Source of the DNA: Paracoccaceae bacterium
GTDB lineage: Bacteria; Pseudomonadota; Alphaproteobacteria; Rhodobacterales; Rhodobacteraceae
Assembly (NCBI GenBank): GCA_021648025.1
Contig: JAKITO010000007.1
Span: forward strand, 1 to 64,000
DNA: 64,000 bases
Direction of reading: 5' to 3'
The notes under the pieces are model-generated. The model searched no databases. It was not told where the DNA came from and saw only the letters and a program-made list of their open reading frames with translations. Both the position numbers and the translations under genes were made by a program. How positions within the stretch are numbered: position 1 is the stretch's first letter; every line of letters begins with the position of its first letter. Positions 1 through 8,748 of this stretch are shown here, in pieces.

Positions 1-888
1 GGCGAGGATGCGGTAACGCCGATAGAAAAAGGCGCCGCCCCGGATGTAACCGGCCCTGCGGGGCTGACGAAGCAATGGCAGGCGTTGCAGGAACGGGTTG
101 CGGCCTTACCTGGCCCGGTGCGCGATAAGGCCCGCGCGGGCCTGCGTAAAACCGTCGACTTTCAGAATGTTGATTATGGGGTGGCCTATCTGGACCGGAT
201 TGACGGTATTCTGGCGAAAGACAGCGCCAAACAGGGGTATCTGCTGACCCGTGAGGCCGCGAAACATATCGCCAATGCCATGGCGTATGACGATATCATC
301 AAGGTGGCCGACCTAAAGACCCGTGAGGCACGGTTTTCGCGGATCAATCGTGAGATGGGCCTGACAGGCGGCCAGCGGATCAAGCTGACTGAATATTTTC
401 ATCCCCGCGCAAGTGAAATTGCCGGCCTGATGCCTGCGCGTCTGGGCGCATGGCTTGAGGCCAGTTCCAGCAGAATGGCACGGCTGGACCGGTGGTTTGG
501 AAAAGGGCGGCATCTGCGTTCGGACCGGGTGACAGCATTTGTGATGTTGTATCTGTTGGGCGGGCAAAAGTCATGGCGGTTGAAAACCCTGCGTCATGCC
601 CATGAAGTTGCCCATCTTGAGGCGTGGTTGAGCCACACTTTGCGCCATGTAGACAAGGATTATCACCTAGCGGTAGAATTGCTGCGCTGTCGCCGCCTGA
701 TCAAGGGTTATTCTGACACCCACGCACGAGGGCTAACCAAATTCGACCGGGTTTGCGGTGCAGCCAGCCTTTTGGCCGGGCGAAAAGACGCTGCCGACTG
801 GATACAACGCTTGCGCGAAGCCGCGTTGCAGGACGAGGCTGGCGAGGCGCTGGACGGCGCGCTGAAAACGGTCAGATCGTTTACTTAG
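1..888 (+). CDS. Indolepyruvate oxidoreductase subunit beta, C-terminal part (partial at left edge)
   Basis: The reading frame is open from base 1, so the gene is cut by the window edge and only about 295 C-terminal residues are visible. They match the DUF6537-type tail attached to the gamma-type oxidoreductase domain in many alphaproteobacterial IorB proteins. Seen features are the VDFQNVDYGVAYLDRI stretch, KVADLKTREARF and, near the end, LIKGYSDTHARGLTKFDRV. With IorA, this enzyme class decarboxylates indolepyruvate and other arylpyruvates to aryl-acyl-CoA using ferredoxin, in the cytoplasm. A TTG at 85 is probably internal because coding continues upstream. The stop overlaps the convergent neighbour by 8 bases. 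The catalytic domain lies outside the window, so the call rests on the tail alone. Confidence 0.8.
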   Translation, partial: GEDAVTPIEKGAAPDVTGPAGLTKQWQALQERVAALPGPVRDKARAGLRKTVDFQNVDYGVAYLDRIDGILAKDSAKQGYLLTREAAKHIANAMAYDDIIKVADLKTREARFSRINREMGLTGGQRIKLTEYFHPRASEIAGLMPARLGAWLEASSSRMARLDRWFGKGRHLRSDRVTAFVMLYLLGGQKSWRLKTLRHAHEVAHLEAWLSHTLRHVDKDYHLAVELLRCRRLIKGYSDTHARGLTKFDRVCGAASLLAGRKDAADWIQRLREAALQDEAGEALDGALKTVRSFT

Positions 889-2032
889 GTATTGTCGCAA
901 GTCGCAGGCTTTGCAGCAGCTTTTCAACCCCCTTTTGTGTGGTCAGCACACCGGGCGACAGGCGCAGGGTCTGGCTGCGGGCATCGGCAAAAACCGCATC
1001 CGATTTCAGCTGTTGCAGCAAGGCACCCGCCGGGATCGTCTTGGGCAGGGCAATCATGATACTACCACCACGCTGATGTTCGGGGCGCGGGGTGGCAAGG
1101 GTCAGGCCAAGGTCATCAACCGCCTCGATCAGCATCCCCGTCAAGGCCCGGTTGTGGGCAAGCAGCGCGCCCATATCCTGACCTGCGTGCCATTCAAGGG
1201 CAGGCAAGGACGCAACATTGGCCATGATGGCCGGTGTGCCATGATCAAACCGGCGTGCGTCGGGGGCAAATTCGAACCGTTCCAGGTCCCAGGAAAACGG
1301 ATTGGGTTGCGAGAACCAGCCGCGCAATTCGGGCTGGCATTGCCGGGCCAGATTTGCCGCCACATGCAGGACGCCGGCCCCGGGTGTGCCGCACAGCCAC
1401 TTCAGGCTGGTGGAAATGGTGAAATCCACCGCCGGGTCAAGTACATCGTAAGGCAAAAGCCCTGCGGCCTGGGTAATGTCGACGCCAATCAGGCTGCCCA
1501 TTTTGCGACCATGTGCCACCAATGCTTCAAGGTCTATCCGGTGGGACGAAGTGGACGACACCCACGTCAACAACGCCAACCCGACATCCGCACCCCAGCC
1601 TGCAATCATGTCTTCGTCATCCACCCACGCCGCCCCCTGGCGCAGGGGAACTGTATCAAGTGTGAACCCGCGTCGCTCTGCCATTCCGGTCAGCATGAAA
1701 TGCAGCGACGGGAAACAATCCGCGGCGACCAGCACCCGCTTGCCGCGCAGCAGATCGTCCGGCAAGCTACTGATCAGCGAATGCAAAGAAGTGGTCACAT
1801 TTTCAGTTGTGGTCAGGGTGCCAGGCGGCGCATTGATCAGCCGCCGCCAGCCATCAATGAACTTTTGCCGCACACCCAGTGCCATACCCCATTGCTCATC
1901 GTCATTGGCCCCCCAGACTGAGGTGAATTCGCCAAGGGCGGCAAGGCTGTCGCGCGCCTTGCCGTCGTATTGGCCAATGGAATGATAGAGAAAATATGCT
2001 GATCCATCGAGGGGCTGGTTGGTGTAAGTCAT
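881..2032 (-). CDS. Kynureninase-like / class V PLP-dependent aminotransferase-family enzyme
   Basis: This 383-aa protein has a fold-type I PLP core of the class V / kynureninase type. It shows VDITQAAG (Asp about 185, expected to pair with the pyridine nitrogen) and SLKW with Lys about 211 as the Schiff-base lysine. A Gly-rich GTPGAG follows directly, and the C-terminal domain reads LRLSPGV. The start is set at the ATG encoding MTYTNQPLDG because similarity begins there; an in-frame ATG at 2050 is the alternative. Its 5' end is divergent from the RraA-like gene, suggesting a shared regulatory region. The true substrate is unclear. It could be a kynureninase, but position beside sugar-acid-type genes makes another PLP lyase or aminotransferase equally possible. 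Confidence 0.75.
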   Translation of the reverse strand: MTYTNQPLDGSAYFLYHSIGQYDGKARDSLAALGEFTSVWGANDDEQWGMALGVRQKFIDGWRRLINAPPGTLTTTENVTTSLHSLISSLPDDLLRGKRVLVAADCFPSLHFMLTGMAERRGFTLDTVPLRQGAAWVDDEDMIAGWGADVGLALLTWVSSTSSHRIDLEALVAHGRKMGSLIGVDITQAAGLLPYDVLDPAVDFTISTSLKWLCGTPGAGVLHVAANLARQCQPELRGWFSQPNPFSWDLERFEFAPDARRFDHGTPAIMANVASLPALEWHAGQDMGALLAHNRALTGMLIEAVDDLGLTLATPRPEHQRGGSIMIALPKTIPAGALLQQLKSDAVFADARSQTLRLSPGVLTTQKGVEKLLQSLRLATIPK

Positions 2033-2165
2033 GAAGAAAACCTTTGGCATGTCTGATCGCAAGGCTGGCACGGGCATTGCGTCCGCGCAATCCCTGTTGT
2101 GGGGGTGCGCGGATAGGTGCAGTAATAAGGTACGGGCAAAGCTGTGGCGCGGGAGGCGTTTCATC

Positions 2166-2816
2166 ATGACCAGGGAAATCACGCAAAAACTGGGTAGCTG
2201 CTATTCCGGTGTGGTGCATGACATCATGCGCGCAATGGGCCTTCGGAATTTTACCCTGCCGGTTGAAATCACCCCGTTGATGCCCGAGAAAACCTTGTGC
2301 GGCCCGGCCTTTACCATCGAAGGGCGGCTTGATGATACGGCGGACGGGCATCAGACCTTGCTGGAATGGACCGGGCTTTTGTCCAAGGCCAAATCCGGCC
2401 ACATCTGGGTTTGTCAGCCGCACACCCATGATCTGGCGCAGATGGGCGAATTATCGGCGGAAACCTTGCAGAAAAAGGGCGTGTTGGGTTGTGTTCTGGA
2501 TGGTCACGTGCGCGACACGAATTTCCTGATCGACATCGGATTTCAGACCTGGCGGCGGGGTCATACGCCCAAGGATATCGTTGGCCGATGGTTGCCGACG
2601 GCCACGGATATAGCGATCCAGATCGAGGATGTTTGCATCAATCCCGGTGACTTCCTGTTGGGGGATCGTGACGGTATGGTCCGGGTGCCGCGCGCGATTG
2701 TGCAGGACGTGACCGAAAAATCCATCACCGCAATGCACACCGAAAGCAAGGTGCGCGAGGCGATCATGCAAGGCGTCGATCCGCAGCAAGCCTATCTTGA
2801 GTTTGGCAAGTTCTGA
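2166..2816 (+). CDS. RraA family protein (oxo-acid aldolase/decarboxylase-like)
   Basis: This 216-aa protein belongs to the RraA / 4-hydroxy-4-methyl-2-oxoglutarate aldolase family. The typical GCVLDGHVRDT motif, with the Arg-Asp pair used for metal and substrate binding in the aldolase members, lies near residues 114-124. PGDFLLGDRDGMVRVP follows further on. The ATG at 2166 is chosen because GGAGG-like sequence (2152-2156) sits about 9 bases upstream and similarity begins with MTREITQKLG; upstream ATGs in the frame lack both. The stop (TGA) shares its last base with the next gene's ATG, so translation is probably coupled. In a cluster with a UxaA-type dehydratase, an aldolase or decarboxylase acting on a keto sugar acid is the likely role (inference). 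Confidence 0.85.
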   Translation: MTREITQKLGSCYSGVVHDIMRAMGLRNFTLPVEITPLMPEKTLCGPAFTIEGRLDDTADGHQTLLEWTGLLSKAKSGHIWVCQPHTHDLAQMGELSAETLQKKGVLGCVLDGHVRDTNFLIDIGFQTWRRGHTPKDIVGRWLPTATDIAIQIEDVCINPGDFLLGDRDGMVRVPRAIVQDVTEKSITAMHTESKVREAIMQGVDPQQAYLEFGKF

Positions 2817-3313
2817 TGCGGATCAAATCCCTGGATGTCTGCGCCTGCGCCTGTGCCATGCCAAGCGACGCCGCCACCGGAGACCTGCTGCGCGGTGCCA
2901 AACGCGCGGCAGGGATGGAGTTTCTGGTCTATACCCTGACCACTGAATGTGGGCAAACCGCGTCAATGTTTGGATTTGCGGGGGCAAGCGCGCAAGGCTC
3001 GGCGCATTTGGCGGCCTCATTGCAGCCGTTCCTTCAGGGGCGCGACCCGCATGACCGAGAAGCGCTGTGGCATGAATTCCGGGTGCAGGACCGGTTCTGG
3101 AGCCATTTACCGATCTATATCTATGGTCCGATTGATGCCTGCCTGTGGCTGTTGGCAGCGCAGGCGGCGGGGTTGCCTCTTTACAAATATATCGGTGCGT
3201 ACCGTGATCAGGTGCTGATCCGAGATGGCGTGGCTTACCTGCCCGATACACCGGGGTTGGGTCGTGATCTTGATTGGGCTATGATTGACAATGCAACTTT
3301 CCTGAAGTGTTGA
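2816..3313 (+). pseudogene. Mandelate racemase/muconate lactonizing enzyme family gene with the catalytic barrel deleted
   Basis: The 165-aa product starts like an enolase-superfamily protein. The N-terminal capping domain (residues 1 to about 125) ends in GLPLYKYIGAYRDQV, the usual entry to the TIM barrel. It then jumps at once to RDGVAYLPDTPGLGRDLDW, which resembles the extreme C-terminus of these enzymes. Roughly 200 residues that should hold the barrel, the acid-base lysines and the metal ligands are missing compared with the usual 360-400 aa. The frame is intact across the junction. The gene overlaps the RraA stop by one base and ends 1 base before the next ATG. I read it as an in-frame internal deletion, probably non-catalytic; a real small protein or an assembly error are alternatives. 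Confidence 0.7.
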
Positions 3314-3314
3314 A

Positions 3315-3650
3315 ATGAAATCTGATCTTTTGAATAAACTGCTGCAACTGTCGCCGGATGACAATGTACTGGTGGCCCTTGGCGCGACCCAACCGGGCGA
3401 GAATACGTTGGCCGACGGTCGCAAGATCACCGTGCAAACCCCCGTGACATTGGGCCACAAAATCGCCAGTAGAAACATCGCCCGCGGCGATAAAATCCTG
3501 AAATACGGAGTATCCATCGGCTCGGCAACGGTCGATATTCTGGTCGGCCAACACGTGCATGTCCACAATATGAAAAGTGACTATACCGCGACCTATATGT
3601 TGAGCGAAACAGCAGACGGGGACCAGACAAAAGGGGGCCAGAATGATTAA
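3315..3650 (+). CDS. UxaA family hydrolase, small (SAF-domain) subunit
   Basis: This 111-aa protein matches the SAF-type N-terminal domain of altronate/galactarate dehydratases and of SuyA-like sulfo-lyase small subunits. Seen are NVLVALGATQPGE near the start, then KIASRNIARGDKILKYGVSIGSAT and HVHVHN around residues 80-85. In this family the small domain closes over the active site of the large subunit and helps bind metal. Here the two parts are encoded separately, as in two-gene altronate hydrolases and in SuyAB. Its last 8 bases overlap the large-subunit gene, which supports co-translation. Substrate cannot be fixed from sequence: a sugar acid, a hydroxy acid or sulfolactate are all possible. 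Confidence 0.85.
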   Translation: MKSDLLNKLLQLSPDDNVLVALGATQPGENTLADGRKITVQTPVTLGHKIASRNIARGDKILKYGVSIGSATVDILVGQHVHVHNMKSDYTATYMLSETADGDQTKGGQND

Positions 3651-4830
3651 CGGTTACCTGCGACAAGACGGGCGCAAGGGCATCCGCAACCACATTTCCG
3701 TGGTCTATCTGGTGGAATGCGCCCGGTTTGTCGCCGACGAGATTGTTGTGCCGCATCGCGAAGCAGGCGCGCAGGTTATCGGTTTTCCCGGCTGTTTTCC
3801 CAATGAATACGCCCAGAAAATGCTAGAGCGGCTTGGTACGCATCCCAATGTCGGCGCGGTTCTGTTGGTGTCTTTGGGCTGTGAAAGTTTCAACCGGTTT
3901 GCCCTGGAAAAGGTCATCAAGGCAAGCGGGCGACCGGTGAAATCCATTGTGATCCAGAAAACCGGCGGCACCGCCAGCGCCATTCAGATCGGTCGCGATT
4001 GGGTAGCACAGCAGGTGAACCATCTGGCCAAAACGCCACGGGTGGAAATGGGCATGGATGAATTGATCATCGGCACGATCTGCGGCGGCTCGGACGCCAC
4101 CAGCGGCATTACCGGCAATCCGGCTGTCGGGCTGGCATTTGACCGGTTGGGCGCCGAAGGTGCTGCCTGTATTTTCGAAGAAACCGGAGAGTTGATTGGC
4201 TGCGAACAAATAATGGCAGCACGCGCGGCAACCCCCGAATTGGCGATTGAACTGCGCGCATCGGTGGAAAAGGCGGCGATGTATTATGACACGCTGGGCT
4301 TTGGCAGCTTTGCGGCCGGCAATGCCGAAGGCGGGCTTTCTACCATTGAGGAAAAATCGATGGGAGCCTATGCAAAGTCGGGGTCCGCAGAGATTGTCGG
4401 GCTGATCAAGCCCGGGGATGTGCCGCCCACCGGCGGGCTTTATTTGATGGATGTGGTGCCGGACGGTGAGGTGCGTTATGGCTTTCCCAACATCAGTGAT
4501 AATGCCGAGATTGTCGAAATGATGGCCTCGGGGGCGCATATGACCCTGTTTGTCACCGGGCGCGGTTCGGTTGTTGGGTCGGCCATAGCACCGGTGATCA
4601 AGATCTGTGCCAACCCTGAAACCTTTGCGCGGCTGTCCGAAGACATGGACATCAACGCCGGGCGCATCCTGTCGGGAACCAGCCTTGCTGACGTGGCGCA
4701 GGAAATTTACGAACACGTGGTGTCGGTGGCCAACGGCGCCGAAACCAAATCCGAGGCATTGGGCCACGCAGAGTTCATCCTGACCTACAAGAGCTTTGAC
4801 CCGATCGGGCCTGCCTGCCTGCCCGCTTAG
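3643..4830 (+). CDS. UxaA family hydrolase, large subunit (altronate/galactarate dehydratase-like)
   Basis: This 395-aa protein is the catalytic half of the UxaA pair. It has the family's conserved elements in order: GFPGCFPNEYAQ, VSLGCESFN, TICGGSDATSGITGNPAVG, and an EETGELIGCE stretch. The conserved cysteines within them are the expected metal ligands. The C-terminal part contains GGLYLMDVVPDGEVRYGF and TGRGSVVGSAIAPVIKIC. Length is normal for a stand-alone large subunit. The family dehydrates aldonates/aldarates to 2-keto-3-deoxy acids, or releases sulfite from sulfolactate. The gene ends the plus-strand run and converges on the aldehyde dehydrogenase gene, 39 bases away. Assignment to family is firm; the substrate is not. 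Confidence 0.87.
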   Translation: MINGYLRQDGRKGIRNHISVVYLVECARFVADEIVVPHREAGAQVIGFPGCFPNEYAQKMLERLGTHPNVGAVLLVSLGCESFNRFALEKVIKASGRPVKSIVIQKTGGTASAIQIGRDWVAQQVNHLAKTPRVEMGMDELIIGTICGGSDATSGITGNPAVGLAFDRLGAEGAACIFEETGELIGCEQIMAARAATPELAIELRASVEKAAMYYDTLGFGSFAAGNAEGGLSTIEEKSMGAYAKSGSAEIVGLIKPGDVPPTGGLYLMDVVPDGEVRYGFPNISDNAEIVEMMASGAHMTLFVTGRGSVVGSAIAPVIKICANPETFARLSEDMDINAGRILSGTSLADVAQEIYEHVVSVANGAETKSEALGHAEFILTYKSFDPIGPACLPA

Positions 4831-4850
4831 AGTGAACGTGAGGCGCTAAG

Positions 4851-4864
4851 TTGCCGTCGGGCAA
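4851..4864. terminator. Possible weak hairpin between convergent genes
   Basis: TTGCC-GTCG-GGCAA forms a 5-bp stem in the 39-base gap between two converging genes. CCCGCTT near 4822 and AAGCGGG near 4863 could make a longer alternative stem. There is no T-tract on either strand, so termination here is only a possibility. Confidence 0.25.
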
Positions 4865-4869
4865 GCGGG

Positions 4870-6321
4870 TTATCCATGAAAGGCCGCAACTGTTTTCAAC
4901 TGCGAAAATCCGTACAGCGCCTCGAAGCCTTTTTCGCGTCCATGGCCGGATTTCCCAACCCCACCGAACGGCAATTCCACACCGCCGCCGGCACCGTAAT
5001 TGTTGATGAACACCTGACCCGAGCGCAGCCGTTTTGCCAGCCGCATCTGACGTGCGCCGTCACGGGTCCAGATGCTGGCGACAAGGCCGAAATCGGTGCT
5101 GTTGGCGATTTCAACGGCCTGTTGTTCGGTGTCAAACGGGATCAGCACCTGAACCGGGCCAAAAATTTCGTCCTGTGCCAAAGGGTGGTCCGGGGGGACG
5201 TCGCCAAACAGGGTGGGGCGGACATAGGCGCCAGCCTTGGGCGCGTGATCGACGATCACACCCTGCCCAACGATCGGCAGGTTCGCACCTTTGGCCAGAA
5301 ACCCGGTAACGATGTCTTTCTGGCGGGCCGAAATCAGCGGGCCAACCCGCAAGTCTTCATTTGCCGGGCCGACGGTTAATTCCTGGTAGGCCGCGGCCAT
5401 GCGCGCCTTTACATCCTCATAGACGCCCCGTTGCACCAGAATGCGCGAGGAGGCCGAGCAGGTCTGTCCGGCGTTCTGGCATCCGGCGTTGACCAGAAAC
5501 GGCAAGGCCGCATCAAGGTCAGCATCGTCAAACACCAATTGTGGTGATTTGCCGCCCAGTTCCAACGTCACCGGAACCACATTGCGCCCAGCCGCCTGCT
5601 GCACCAATACACCGGTCGAGACAGAGCCGGTAAAGCTGATGTGCTGCACATCTTTGTGGCCTGACAAGGCTGCTCCGGCCTCGGCCCCCAACCCTGGCAC
5701 CACGTTCAAAGCGCCATCCGGGAGGCCGGCCTCTTGGGCGATATGGGCGAAGGCCAAGGCCGTCAGGCAAGCCTCTTCTGCCGGTTTCAACACGCAGGCG
5801 TTACCCATCGCCAGCGCCGCCCCAACCGAACGGCCAATGATCTGCATTGGATAGTTCCAGGGCACAATGTGCCCGGTCACCCCGTGTGGTTCGCGCAAAG
5901 TATAGACGGTATAGCCATCAAGGTAAGGAATGGTTTCGCCCATCACCTTGTCCGCCGCACCGCCATAAAATTCCATATAACGTGCCAGCGCCACCGCGTC
6001 GGCGCGTGCCTGAGTCAGCGGCTTGCCGACATCCATTGCTTCGAGGGCGGTCAGATCATCGACCCGCTCCAGCACGATCTGACCCATCCGGGTCAGGATA
6101 CGGCCCCGCTCCAGTGCCGTCATACGGCCCCAATCGCTGTCCAGCGCGGTCTGGGCCGCGCCAACAGCGGCATCCATATCCGTGACGTCGCCACGGGCGA
6201 TCTGGCAGATTTCGCTGCCATCCGAAGGGTTCACCAGGGGGAGGGTCCGGCGACTGAAAGCGGGTTGCCATTTGCCACCGATAAGGCAGAGCGTTGGGTC
6301 AAACCAGAGCGGATCAGACAT
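4870..6321 (-). CDS. NAD(P)-dependent aldehyde dehydrogenase family protein
   Basis: This 483-aa protein is a full-length ALDH. It shows PWNYP (Asn about 155), VLKPAEE (Lys about 179, cofactor site), ELGGKSP (general base Glu about 254) and GQTCSASSR with catalytic Cys about 288. EIFGPV and LPFGGVGKSGHGRE are present toward the C-terminus. It would oxidise an aldehyde to a carboxylate in the cytoplasm. The start ATG overlaps the stop of the fused ATPase gene by 8 bases, so it is the last gene of the transporter operon running from about 11730. This suggests it acts on a product of the imported compound (inference). The physiological aldehyde is unknown. Confidence 0.92.
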   Translation of the reverse strand: MSDPLWFDPTLCLIGGKWQPAFSRRTLPLVNPSDGSEICQIARGDVTDMDAAVGAAQTALDSDWGRMTALERGRILTRMGQIVLERVDDLTALEAMDVGKPLTQARADAVALARYMEFYGGAADKVMGETIPYLDGYTVYTLREPHGVTGHIVPWNYPMQIIGRSVGAALAMGNACVLKPAEEACLTALAFAHIAQEAGLPDGALNVVPGLGAEAGAALSGHKDVQHISFTGSVSTGVLVQQAAGRNVVPVTLELGGKSPQLVFDDADLDAALPFLVNAGCQNAGQTCSASSRILVQRGVYEDVKARMAAAYQELTVGPANEDLRVGPLISARQKDIVTGFLAKGANLPIVGQGVIVDHAPKAGAYVRPTLFGDVPPDHPLAQDEIFGPVQVLIPFDTEQQAVEIANSTDFGLVASIWTRDGARQMRLAKRLRSGQVFINNYGAGGGVELPFGGVGKSGHGREKGFEALYGFSQLKTVAAFHG

Positions 6322-7936
6322 GGTCAGGTCTCCTTGTCAGGTGGCCCGGACCGGGCAACACAGGGGGCAGTACTGGGGCGGCGGCGATCAGGGATTGCGT
6401 ATAGGGGTGTTGCGGGTTGGTAAATACGGATTCGGTTATCCCTTGTTCGACGATTTCACCGGCCTGCATCACCATCACGGTGTCGGTGACGGTGCGCACG
6501 ACGCTAAGGTCGTGCGAGATGAACAGATACGACAGTGAATGGCTGCGCGACAAGTCAGCGATCAGATCAAGGATTTGTGCCCGGATTGAGACATCGAGCG
6601 CCGACACTGCTTCGTCAAACACGATCAATTTCGGGCGGATGATAAGGGCGCGGGCGATGGCGATACGCTGGCGCTGACCGCCGGAAAATTCGTGGATGTA
6701 TTTTTGCGCGTCCGAGGGGTGCAGGCCGACGGCGCCTAGCGCCTCGGCGATGGCCTTGCTTCGTTCGGACCCTTTGGGCGGATCTGGTATCAGGTGGAAC
6801 GGTTCGGTGATGATGCGATCGACCTTGTGGCGGGGGTTGAAACTGCCGAATGGGTCCTGGAATACCACCTGCATACCCGCCCGCAGCGAGGGGTCCATAT
6901 CCGGGCCAACGGGTTTGCCGAAGGCGCGGATTTCACCGCTTTGCAGCGGCTCCAGGCCCAGAATGGCCCGTGTCAGGGTTGATTTCCCACAGCCGGATTC
7001 GCCGACCAGACCAACCCGGTCACCGGCCCTTAAGGTAAAACTGACGTCACGCACGGCGTGGGCATATTCACGCGGGGCGAACAGGCGGGTGCGCGGCAGG
7101 GCATAGTCACGAACGGCGTTTTTGACTTCCAGCAGGGGCTGTTGGTCGGCGGGCAGCCTTGGGAGTGAGACCTTGTGGCCGGACGCTTCAAACAAGGCGC
7201 GAGTATAGGGGTGGCGCATGTTGGAGAACAGCGCCTGGGTCTTGCCTTGCTCGACCACTTTGCCGTGGCGCATCACCACAATACGGTCGGCCATGTTGGA
7301 AACGACGGCAAGGTCATGGGTGATCATCAGCATTCCCATGCCGAATTCGGCCACCAGTTCCTTGAGCAGGTCGAGGATTTGCGCCTGCGTTGTGACGTCC
7401 AGAGCGGTGGTCGGTTCATCGGCGATCAGCAAGCGGGGGCGCTGGACGATGGCCATGGCGATCACCACCCGCTGGCGCTGACCGCCGCTGAGTTCGTGGG
7501 GGTAGCGCGACATGGGGAAACGGTCTTCGGGCAGGCCGACACGGGCCAACATATCGCGGGCTTGCTCCTCTGCCTTGGCGGGCGTCGTCGCAGTATGAAT
7601 GAGGACGGTTTCGGCCACTTGCGCACCGATGGGTTTAAGCGGGTTCAACGCCGTCATCGGTTCCTGGAAAACCATGCCTGCGGCATTGCCACGGATGGCG
7701 CACATCTCGGCTTCGCTGGCGCTCAGCACGTCTACCGCTTCAAGGTGGATCGCTCCGCTTACCTGGGCATCATCGGGCAGGAGGTGCATGATCGCGAGGG
7801 CTGTCATTGATTTGCCGGACCCGCTTTCGCCGGTGATGGCGACGATTTCACCGGGTGAGACGGTTAGCGAGACGTCTTTGAGGATGTCTGTGCCGTGAAT
7901 CGACACCGAGAGGTTTTTGATTTCAAGCAGGCTCAT
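6314..7936 (-). CDS. Dipeptide/oligopeptide-type ABC transporter, fused double ATPase (DppD-DppF type)
   Basis: This 540-aa protein joins two ABC ATPase domains. The first has Walker A GESGSGKS (about 36-43), the LSGGQ signature (about 149-153) and Walker B LLIADEP. The second has Walker A GESGCGKS (about 312-319) and FSGGQ (about 417-421). Each domain ends with the HPYT(R/Q) pattern typical of the oligopeptide transporter C-terminal extension. In E. coli the two ATPases (DppD and DppF) are separate; fusion is common in alphaproteobacteria. Its start overlaps the preceding permease stop by 4 bases. It would power import through the two permeases encoded upstream. Substrate identity depends on the binding protein and is not evident. 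Confidence 0.93.
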   Translation of the reverse strand: MSLLEIKNLSVSIHGTDILKDVSLTVSPGEIVAITGESGSGKSMTALAIMHLLPDDAQVSGAIHLEAVDVLSASEAEMCAIRGNAAGMVFQEPMTALNPLKPIGAQVAETVLIHTATTPAKAEEQARDMLARVGLPEDRFPMSRYPHELSGGQRQRVVIAMAIVQRPRLLIADEPTTALDVTTQAQILDLLKELVAEFGMGMLMITHDLAVVSNMADRIVVMRHGKVVEQGKTQALFSNMRHPYTRALFEASGHKVSLPRLPADQQPLLEVKNAVRDYALPRTRLFAPREYAHAVRDVSFTLRAGDRVGLVGESGCGKSTLTRAILGLEPLQSGEIRAFGKPVGPDMDPSLRAGMQVVFQDPFGSFNPRHKVDRIITEPFHLIPDPPKGSERSKAIAEALGAVGLHPSDAQKYIHEFSGGQRQRIAIARALIIRPKLIVFDEAVSALDVSIRAQILDLIADLSRSHSLSYLFISHDLSVVRTVTDTVMVMQAGEIVEQGITESVFTNPQHPYTQSLIAAAPVLPPVLPGPGHLTRRPDHV

Positions 7937-8748
7937 GAGCGGCGCACCCGCAGGCGGGGGTCAAGCAGGTCACGCAACCCGTCGCCCATCAGGTTCAGGC
8001 CAAGCACCGTCAGGATGATCGCCATCCCGGGGATCAACGCCAAGTGAGGCGCAAAGCTGACCATGGTTTGCGCATCGGCCAGCATCCGGCCCCAGCTTGG
8101 CGTTGGCGGTTGGGCGCCAAGGCCGACATAAGACAGGCCAGCCTCGGCAAGGATGCCGAGCGAGAACTGGATAGTGCCCTGAACGATCAGCAGGTTCATG
8201 ACGTTGGGAAGGATGTGTTCCACCGATATGTGCGTGGCGGATTTGCCGGCCACCCGCGCCGCCAGGATGAATTCTCGCTCCCACAGGGACAGGGCAGCCC
8301 CCCTTGTGATCCGTGCGAAAACCGGGATGTTGAAGATGCCGATGGCGATGATGGCATTGACCGCACCCGCCCCGAACACGGCGGTGATCAGGATGGCGAT
8401 GACCAGCGAAGGGAAGGCAAATACCAGATCGTTGGAGCGCATGACGATCTCGTCGGTCCAACTGCCTTTGCGGGCCGCCGCCAGCAGGCCCAGGGGCACG
8501 CCCAGAGCTATGCCAATACTGACGGCCACCAGGGCCACGGCGATCGAAGTGCGCGCGCCGACCATGATCATGCTAAAGATATCGCGGCCAAAGTGGTCGG
8601 TGCCGAACCAATGCAGCGCATTGGGGGTTTGCAGCTTCTGGGGGATATTCATTGCCGTATGCGCGTAAGGTGTCCAGACGAAGGAAACCAGGGCCGCCAG
8701 AATGACCAGAGAGGACAGGATCAGCCCAAGGATCAGATTACGGTTCAT
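7933..8748 (-). CDS. ABC transporter permease, DppC type
   Basis: This 271-aa inner-membrane protein has the DppC/OppC architecture. One N-terminal transmembrane helix comes first, then the HWFGTDHFGRDIFSMIMVGARTS segment characteristic of this subfamily. A five-helix core follows, containing the EAA loop AARVAGKSATHISVEHILPNV. It ends with RDLLDPRLR, another subfamily mark. It forms the translocation pore with the DppB-type permease encoded just upstream, whose stop overlaps this start by 4 bases. Tight overlaps on both sides indicate one transcript and translational coupling. Confidence 0.93.
   Translation of the reverse strand: MNRNLILGLILSSLVILAALVSFVWTPYAHTAMNIPQKLQTPNALHWFGTDHFGRDIFSMIMVGARTSIAVALVAVSIGIALGVPLGLLAAARKGSWTDEIVMRSNDLVFAFPSLVIAILITAVFGAGAVNAIIAIGIFNIPVFARITRGAALSLWEREFILAARVAGKSATHISVEHILPNVMNLLIVQGTIQFSLGILAEAGLSYVGLGAQPPTPSWGRMLADAQTMVSFAPHLALIPGMAIILTVLGLNLMGDGLRDLLDPRLRVRRS

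Noticed and set aside
3823-4767. 314-codon minus-strand frame opposite the UxaA large subunit
   Set aside because: Its His/Gly/Arg-rich composition is a complement artefact; the plus-strand gene has clear family motifs.
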